A DNA stretch of 64,000 nt from Odobenus rosmarus divergens (taxonomy: Eukaryota; Chordata; Mammalia; Carnivora; Odobenidae): contig NW_004450302.1 of assembly GCF_000321225.1 (NCBI RefSeq), positions 84,320 to 148,319 of the forward strand, given 5' to 3'. The notes beneath the pieces are model-generated. The model saw nothing but the letters and a program-made list of their open reading frames with translations, was not told where the DNA came from and ran no database searches. This document shows, one piece after another, positions 57,323-64,000 of this stretch. Position 1 is the first letter of the stretch. The number at the start of each line of letters is the position of its first letter. The position numbers and the translations under genes are program-made.

Positions 57323-57332
57323 CCAAATTTTT

Positions 57333-57916
57333 AAGTATATAATATTTATAGTCAAAAATGGAATAATAGGTCTCTTTTAAAACTCTGCCCATGTTTCTCA
57401 ATAGCGTATTTCTCCATATTAATGTAGGTATGATCTTCAAAAGTCCCAAGACTTAATACAATGTTACATGTCGATTATATCTCAACAAAAATTTAATTTT
57501 TTTAAAGTCCCAAAGCTAAAAGGAAGTTACTAAACTTAAGTTCAACTTTTTCAAACAAGAATATATCATCAGGTCAACTGATACAGATAAAGACAAAGAG
57601 ACTAAACATTAGACCAGCACTAGAGATAAGACCTACGGACCACAGGTATATTACTGTGCAATATTCCCCAGAAATTCTGGTGTTGGAATTATAATAGAAG
57701 CTTTTGGTGATACGTCATAAAGCTTGTGTTCCAGTCACAAATAGCAAGAGTAATCAGTTCAGATTTAGCAAGGAACTCAAATAAATGTTAATTAGGAGAA
57801 TAGAGACTCTTTACAAGCATCTAAATGTCAAACCAATCAAAGGATTATGGGTACACTAATATAAACAAGAACCAGGAAAGAAGCCTTCTGGTTGGACCAA
57901 CACCCACTGGGGAGGA
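57333..57916. other. KRTAP3-3-like 5' flank
   Basis: A short old L1 3' end-like piece lies near 57460-57510 ('tcgattatatctcaacaaaa'). The promoter block shared with 50775 begins at about 57886. Confidence 0.5.
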
Positions 57917-57924
57917 TATATAAG
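57917..57924 (+). promoter_or_regulatory. TATA box of the KRTAP3-3-like gene
   Basis: 'tatataag' 94 bp upstream of the ATG at 58011. Confidence 0.8.
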
Positions 57925-58010
57925 CCTCAAAGCAAGAGGAGACATTCACACCTTAGAAGCCTCATCTGTCGTTACAACCAAAGCAATTAAAAACACAGAT
58001 TCCCAACGTC

Positions 58011-58307
58011 ATGGCTTGCTGTGTGCCCTGCTGCTGCAGCGTCCCTGCCGGCCCCGCCACCACCATCTGTTCCTCTGACAAATGCTGCCGGTGCGGAGTC
58101 TGCCTGCCCAGCACCTGCCCACACACGACTTGGTTACTGGAGCCAACCTGCTGTGACAACTGCCCCCCACCCTGCCACATTCCTCAGCCCTGTGTGCCCA
58201 CCTGCTTCCTGCTCAACTCCAGCCACCCCACCCCAGGCCTGGAGACCATCAACCTCACAACCTTCACTCAGCCCTCCTGTGAGCCCTGCATCCCAAGCTC
58301 CTGCTGA
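58011..58307 (+). CDS. KRTAP3-3: Keratin-associated protein 3-3-like
   Basis: Intronless, 98 residues. It starts [20 protein letters not shown] and continues [43 protein letters not shown] and [17 protein letters not shown], ending CIPSSC. The WLLEP and [15 protein letters not shown] segments place it with human KRTAP3-2/3-3. It is the last KRTAP3 gene in the row, where human has KRTAP3-3, so the member name is positional. It is a hair cortex matrix protein that cross-links keratin filaments by disulfides. AATAAA at 58647-58652. Coding and near-flank sequence is almost the same as the gapped copy at 50899. Confidence 0.95.
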   Translation: MACCVPCCCSVPAGPATTICSSDKCCRCGVCLPSTCPHTTWLLEPTCCDNCPPPCHIPQPCVPTCFLLNSSHPTPGLETINLTTFTQPSCEPCIPSSC

Positions 58308-58646
58308 ATGATGGCTGCTTTGCTCCCTGCCTGACACTGAAGAACCCAGAAGCTTTAGCATTCACCTGTTTCAGTACCTGCAACCAATTGCCTCTGCTTT
58401 CCAAGTTGGAACAAGGATGACGTTATCCCTGACAACTCTGGCTCAAAAAGAAACCAAGAGACTTTCAACGGCCACGTGGTAGATATTAGTGATCAAGGGC
58501 AATTTGAATAGGAGGATGCTATTGCCTTCCAAAGTTTTTCATTTCCACCCTATTAAAGTTTATCTTTCTTTGGGTACTTTGGGAAATCTGTTTCCAGTGC
58601 TCATGGTAACTTTCTGGAAACTGAGGAGCTTCTTCATGATCATACT

Positions 58647-58652
58647 AATAAA
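58647..58652 (+). other. Polyadenylation signal, KRTAP3-3-like gene
   Basis: 'aataaa' in 'catactaataaattttccat', 340 bp after the stop; the following 'tctctggca' is also seen after the signal of the gapped paralog. Confidence 0.7.
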
Positions 58653-59760
58653 TTTTCCATCTCTGGCATAGCACAAATGTCTACAATTATGTTTGTTTAT
58701 TCCTATCAATTCATTAAATGTACTTCTTACCTCCAAAAGTCAGCATTTTAAGAACTGAGAACATCTGCAAAACTAAAAATAGTGACTGTACAAATGTTTC
58801 TTGCGTTTATTGTTCTTGTTTTTTAAAGAAAACTAAATGGCTTTGCATATAAGAAGGTCCGCTATATCGGCATACTTGCAAATAGACTTTCCCTGACTTG
58901 TCCTCCCAAAAAACGGTTTAAGGTAAATTGGGAAGAACTGAACATGATACGAAGACATAACATATCAAGTCCCAATGACTTGATGGGTTTATGCAAAAAA
59001 AAATGGTAACTTTATAATGTCATTATTCATTCAGTAAACATTTATTCAATACCTAATTATGTGCCCTATATTTTATTGTCCCTGCTCAAAATGAGTAGAC
59101 TGTCTTAGCAGGTCAGGCAGATACAAACACAATACCCATTCATTCCTTCGTACAACTAACAATTATTTATTGAATGCTGGGCACTGTATTATAATAAAAA
59201 ATAAAAGTGTTCTACTAGTAGTATTAGTAAAGTGCTGTGATACCATAAAATTGAGGACAATTAAGAAATTAAGATTGTTGCCATAGTGATAAACAGGAGA
59301 AAGACATAGTCAGAGACTAACTGGAGCTGGTGGTCAAAGGGATATGAAAGAGAGGAAGGTGTCAAAGAGAGATTGGGCAGTGGGGTTATGTCACCAATGG
59401 AGCATAGGAGCAGAGAAGGAAAAGAGAATTAAAGAAGGAAATTCTGTATTCTGCTCTAGATCTGTCAAGTTTGAGGCACAATTCTGCATCTAAATGGGAG
59501 GTTAGCGAGCTAAAATTTGCACAACAGTGTTCTAGAGAGGAATATGAGGGAAGGTGCACAAGTCTGTGTAAAAGTTCTTATCAAGTACTTGCAACAGGCT
59601 GGGTTGTATGCATGCAGGATAAAATTCCATGAGGCTAACAGAGTGGCTGCTGGGGGATAAAGAGCTGAATGGGGATACCAGCAGTCAATCAATACTAACA
59701 GACACCGAAGTTCCAGCACATCCAGAGATGACAAAGCTCTCAGTACCTCTGGCATTCAAC
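58653..59760. other. Intergenic, nothing recognised
   Basis: MIR-like antisense traces near 59030-59180 ('aacatttattcaatacctaa'). No keratin gene begins here. Confidence 0.5.
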
Positions 59761-60005
59761 TGATGTTCCAGAAGGACACACCAAAAGAGTAAAAAATCAC
59801 AACCTTGAGTAAAGAACACACCAAATTATACTTGCTCTAGGAAAGTCTAAAACCAAGTCTGAGAGAATCAAGAGAATCTTCCAGTGATTTAACTTCTTGT
59901 CAGAACAAAACTCAACACACTGCACTCTACAATCTACAACATATCAAGACTTCCTAAAATACATCATCCAGAATGAACAACATATACTTAAAAATTGCCA
60001 GACAG
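59761..60005 (+). mobile_element. Old L1/HAL1-like ORF1 region, left part
   Basis: Diverged sequence continuous with 60199-60628 once the SINE is removed; 'acaccaaaagagtaaaaaat' and 'atcatccagaatgaacaaca' resemble the start of HAL1/L1M ORF1. Moderate confidence. Confidence 0.5.
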
Positions 60006-60183
60006 GGGTGCCTAGGTGGCTCAGTCGGTTAAGCAACTGACTCTTGGTTTTGGCTTGGTTGTGGTCTCAGGTTGTGGGCTCCACACTCAGTGGGGTGTCT
60101 GCTTCCTCTCCCTCTTCCCCTCCCCCCATTCACAGGCATGCTCACTCTAATAACTCTAAAAAAACAAACCAAAAAAACCCCAC
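60006..60183 (+). mobile_element. Carnivore SINE (diverged)
   Basis: Head 'ggggtgcctaggtggctcag', shortened core, CT-rich stretch and A/C-rich tail. Flanks 'aaaattgccagaca' and 'aaaatttgccagaca' are the target duplication. Confidence 0.93.
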
Positions 60184-60198
60184 AAAATTTGCCAGACA

Positions 60199-60614
60199 TA
60201 TGAAGCAGGAAAATGTCATCCATAATAAAGAAAAAAATCAGCCAATAAAAACAGGTCCATAGACACACAGATATTAGAATTAACAGACAAGAATTTTATA
60301 ACAATTACTATAAAAGTTATTATAAGTATTTTCTTGGACATAGGGAAAGATGAACACAATGTGAAAGGAAAAGAGTGAACAAGATGAAGAAACTCATCAG
60401 AAAAGTGATATTTTAAACTTTTAACAAATTAATAACAAGTTAAATTAAATTTAAATTATTTAAATTAAATGAAAAGCAAATAAAAATTATAGAACTAAAG
60501 GGTACAATCTGAAATAAAGAATTCAATAGATGGCCTTAAAAGCAGATTGGAAATTGCCAATTCGGAGTTCAGTGAATTAACTCAAAATAATCGTAAGATA
60601 GATAAAAATTATCA
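60199..60614 (+). mobile_element. Old L1/HAL1-like ORF1 region, middle part
   Basis: 'acacacagatattagaatta' and 'acagacaagaattttataac' resemble old L1 ORF1; frames are broken. Confidence 0.55.
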
Positions 60615-60628
60615 AAACTAAAACAGAG

Positions 60629-60818
60629 GGGTGCCTGAGTGGCTCAGTCGGTTAAGCGGCTGCCTTCGGCTCAGGTCATGATCCCAGGGTCCCGGGATTG
60701 AGCCCCACATCGGGCTCCCTGCTCAGCGGGGAGCCTGCTTCTCCCTCTCCCTCTGTCTGCCGCTCTGCCTACTTGTGCTATCTCTGTCAAATAAATAAAT
60801 AAAAATCTTTAAAAAAAA
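60629..60818 (+). mobile_element. Carnivore SINE
   Basis: Head 'gggtgcctgagtggctcagt', CT-rich region and 'aataaataaataaaaatctt' tail. Flanks 'aaactaaaacagag' and 'aaattaaaacagag' are a target duplication with one mismatch. Confidence 0.95.
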
Positions 60819-60832
60819 AAATTAAAACAGAG

Positions 60833-61340
60833 AAAGGGATTGAAAAAAATGAATAGAACCTGAGCGGCCTCCTGTGGGACAGCACCAAGTGACCCAACAA
60901 TTATGAAATAGTTCCGGAATGATAGGAAAGTGGGGCAGAAAATTGGGTAGAAAAGGGCTGAATTTTTTCCCAATTTAATGATATAACTTATTAAACTCCA
61001 AATTGAAGACTCTCAACAAACCCCAAACAGGTAACACAACCAACCTACACACACACACCACCTAGATATACCACAAACTGTTGAATAAAAAAAGATCAAT
61101 AGCACACCTTAAAAGAAGAGGAGTAAAATACACATTAAATAGAGGGCAGCGAAGAGAAAAAGAACGTCTGCCTTGTATTTAGAAAAGAAAAAAAAATGGA
61201 GGCCAGAGGACAATCAAATCTCGTTTTAAAGGTCCTGGAAGTAATAATAAAAAAAATCTATTAACTCAGAGTTTTATAGTTTGTAAAAACCACTTTCAAA
61301 ATGGAAGGAAAATGAAAACACGTCTAGATAAAGCTAATAA
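60833..61340 (+). mobile_element. Old LINE-1 ORF1 region, right part
   Basis: 'ctcctgtgggacagcaccaa', 'caacaaaccccaaacaggta', 'aatggaggccagaggacaat' and 'aatggaaggaaaatgaaaac' follow the order of old L1 ORF1. All frames are broken. Confidence 0.65.
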
Positions 61341-63230
61341 GAAGTGTCCACCTGAAATACCACGTTCGAGTTCTGGTTCACGAGGACGACTGAGCAGCTC
61401 CTGAACGCCCCTCCTCCCACAGAGACGCTGGTCTACGGCTACATTTAGAACCACTTTCTCTTACAGAATCCTAACGGCTGGCTGAGCGACACACCAGGCC
61501 ACCGAAGCGGGTAGGAGAGGCCCTGGCACAACCTGGCCAACAGCCCCCTTACCCACCCGCCCCCCACCTCTGGGGGTGAGGGGTGACCCGCAACCAGGAG
61601 AGAACTCAAAACCCGGAGCCTCTCCCTGAGCAGCTAAGCTCAAACCCCACATCGGGCATCCCAACTTTCAGACACGCACTTGAAAGACAAGCCCCCGAAA
61701 CAACCAGTCCTGAACGCCAACGGGGGCTCGAACCCCAAGCCCCACGACACAGCGATCTGAGAAAGGGCTCTTAAGGGGCTCGCGCTTGGACTCACCAGTG
61801 CCGGGCCCAGCTCGAGGCAGCCGAGGGTCCCCAGACTTCAAGCGGAGGAGGCGCTCCTGCTTATAGTAAAGCGCGGGTGGCTGAGGGCTGTCACCACTCC
61901 ACACACACCTCAGGGACAGCACGGACCGAGGCTGCTGGGCGCCACCTTGGCGTTCTCCCGCTCGCGCTCCCCGGCTGCAGCGTTTCCCTAAACCGAGCGT
62001 TTATTATACTCAGCTGGTGCCCGGGGTTTTGCAGCCACAGCTGCCTAGCCGATGCGTCTTGATCACCTGGCTCTGGAAGCCAGAGGAGCGTGTGTTCCTG
62101 GTCCCATGGGACTGTAATAATCCGTGTCACCCAGGAAAGAGCTCAGGACCCTGTGTGGCACCCCGGTTTTTGGGAGTGCTACAAGGGGACACCTATTGTG
62201 GCCAGTGGAGCTTATGTTCATGTGTCCCAGAGGACTGTAACCAAGGGAGAAAGAGTTCTTACCCAGGAGCTTGGTCTTTCCAAGAGGCCTTTAGCTAATC
62301 ATCATGGCTGCACCTGAGGGGCAGATTTCCAATTAAACATACATCTGTAATCCTTTCTAGAGACTTCAGCGGGTGGGCGCAATCTTCACCTTCACCCTCT
62401 GCAGCACTTCAGAGCACCAGTGTCCCCTGAAAGGGAACTTTACATACATCGGGTGCCCTGGTTTTTGTCTGGTGCCCAAGGGACACTCCTTGTTTACTTT
62501 GCACTTTGGGGTTCCACAGGACTGTGGCAACTGGGTAGACAGTTCTTGGCAGGCTGCAACCCCAAAAGAACTACATAAATAATGCATTTCCCCCCCACCC
62601 CCACCCCCTTCTCTTTCTGTGAAGAAGAGACCTCTTCCTTGTCCCGGAGCTTTGGCCTGAAGGGAGGGCTCCAGACCCAGCACACATTTAGTGTTGAGCT
62701 GCTCTCAAGGAACATGGACTGTGGACACCATCTTGGCGCTCTCTCTCCGCCTTGCTCCAGCTCGGTGGTATAACCCAGAAAAGGGCTTATACACTCATCT
62801 TGAGTTTTTGTGACCGCTGCTCAGAGGACACCTCCAGATCACCTGGCTTTGCTGGCCAATGGGACTTATGCTTAGGGTCCCACAGTATATATTTGCATAC
62901 TTTAAAAAGCTAATGCCTAAGAGTCTGGTTCCCAGTCACCCTGAGTCTAGATGCTGACTAAGATCCTCCCCTTTGGGGCACTGACAGGTCTTGGCACAGC
63001 CCTAACTGCTGGGAGCTATTAAAAATATAACAGGCTACTTGGACAAGCACAGGGGTTTGAAACACAATCAAGAGCCACAGCAGAGCTGAACAACAAGGTT
63101 TATCTCCTACGTAAGGCCACTCCTTCAAGACTGGGAGAGGTGGTTCTTTCATCTCCTGCATAGAAACCAATACAGACAGTCAAGCAAGATGAAGAAACAG
63201 AGGAATATCTTCCAAATGAAAGAATAAGAT
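61341..63230 (+). mobile_element. GC-rich LINE-1 5'UTR-like sequence
   Basis: The left part is GC- and CpG-rich with 'gggctcgcgcttggactcac'. It contains two near-repeated 'gccaccttggcg' / 'caccatcttggcgct' blocks (61940 and 62727). The right part, 'gagaggtggttctttcatct' to 'ccaaatgaaagaataagata', is typical of the end of an old L1 5'UTR. No open frame here resembles a host protein. Assignment is firm for 62.7-63.2 kb and tentative for 61.34-61.9 kb. Confidence 0.6.
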
Positions 63231-63923
63231 AAAAATAAAATGAATTAAAGACTGGAACATAAGACCTGAAACCATAAAACTCCTAGAAGAAAACATAAGC
63301 AGTAAGCTCCTGGATATAGGTCTTGACTATGATTTTTTAAATTTGATCCCCAAAGCAAAAGCAACAAAAGCAAACAAGTGGTACTACATCAAACTAAAAA
63401 GCTTCTGCACAGCAAAAGAAATCATCAACACAATGAAAAGGCAACCTATTCAATGGGAGAAAATATTTACAAATCATATATCTGATAAAGCACAAATGTC
63501 CAAAATATATAAAGAACTCATATAGCTCCATACCAAAAACACAATCCAATTTAAAAACGGGCAGAAGTTCTGAATAGACATTTTTCCAAAGAAGACATAC
63601 AAATGGCCAATAGGTACATGAAAAGATGTTTACATCATTAATCATCAGGGAAATGCAAATCAGTACCACAATGAGATACCATCTCACATCATTCAGAATG
63701 GCTAGTATCAAAATGATAAGAAATAAGTGGTGGCAAGATGTGGAGAAAAGGGAACCCTCGTGCACTGTTAGTGGGAGTATAAATTGGTGCAGACACTATG
63801 GAAAAGAGTATGGAGGTTCCTCAAAAATTAAAAATAGAACTACGATATGATCCAGAAATTCCTCTTCTGTGTATTTGTCTGAAGAAAATGAAAATACTAA
63901 CTCAAAAAAATATATGCACTCCC
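63231..63923 (+). mobile_element. LINE-1 ORF2 3' region joined to the 5'UTR, deletion product
   Basis: Directly after the 5'UTR end, 'gaattaaagactggaacata' and 'cataaaactcctagaagaaa' are from the last third of ORF2. ORF1 and most of ORF2 are missing. A SINE ends the visible part. Confidence 0.8.
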
Positions 63924-64000
63924 AGGGGCTCCTGGGTGGCTCAGTCAGTTAAGCATCTGCCTTCGGCCCAGGTCATGATCCCAGGGTCCTGGGATCGAGC
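63924..64000 (+). mobile_element. Carnivore SINE, cut by window end
   Basis: Head 'ggggctcctgggtggctcag' through 'cctgggatcgagc'; the rest lies beyond the window. Confidence 0.95.

Noticed and set aside
61583..62317. Short ORFs in the GC-rich block as possible host exons
   Set aside because: The surrounding order of L1 ORF1 relic, 5'UTR and ORF2 end explains the block better, and no splice-site-bounded frame with recognisable protein sequence was seen.

Overview
The window is nuclear DNA of a placental mammal of the order Carnivora, most likely a caniform. Two things show this. First, it contains many tRNA-derived SINEs of the carnivore Can-SINE type, with a head reading 'gggcgcctgggtggctcag', a CT-rich tail and an AATAAA/poly-A end. 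Second, it contains carnivore-type LINE-1 3' ends. The genus cannot be told from the sequence alone.

The only convincing host genes are small, intronless, cysteine-rich hair keratin-associated protein (KRTAP) genes, all on the + strand. In order they are: one KRTAP2 gene (5376-5765); three KRTAP1 genes (8990-9403, 14202-14600, 26597-26995); an intact KRTAP3-1-like gene (42444-42737); a frameshifted KRTAP3 copy (47790-48090); a KRTAP3 gene interrupted by a 50-N assembly gap (50899-51164); and an intact KRTAP3-3-like gene (58011-58307). Read in reverse, this is the order KRTAP3 - KRTAP1 - KRTAP2 of the human 17q21.2 type I keratin/KRTAP cluster, so the window is very probably the orthologous region. 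Each gene has a TATA box 70-100 bp upstream of its ATG, and most have an AATAAA signal downstream. The products are matrix proteins of the hair cortex, which cross-link keratin intermediate filaments through disulfides.

The rest is repeat-rich intergenic DNA. It holds a near full-length but broken LINE-1 (15957-21865) nested in the tail of a SINE, several older LINE-1 pieces, five short carnivore LINE-1 3' ends, about a dozen SINEs (most with visible target-site duplications), MIR and L2 relics, three solo LTRs and one decayed retroviral reverse-transcriptase remnant. The right end (59.8-63.9 kb) is a pile of old LINE-1 ORF1, GC-rich LINE-1 5'UTR and an internally deleted LINE-1.

The most noteworthy signals are: (1) the three KRTAP1 coding regions share a 288-bp tract with no difference I can find by eye, while their 3' flanks have diverged, which suggests gene conversion; (2) a one-base C-run frameshift in one KRTAP3 copy; (3) an N gap in another KRTAP3 copy whose stated size cannot be right; and (4) some composite retrotransposon structures. 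I found no evidence of a previously undescribed system. The long minus-strand ORFs opposite the KRTAP genes are shadows of the repetitive Cys codons.
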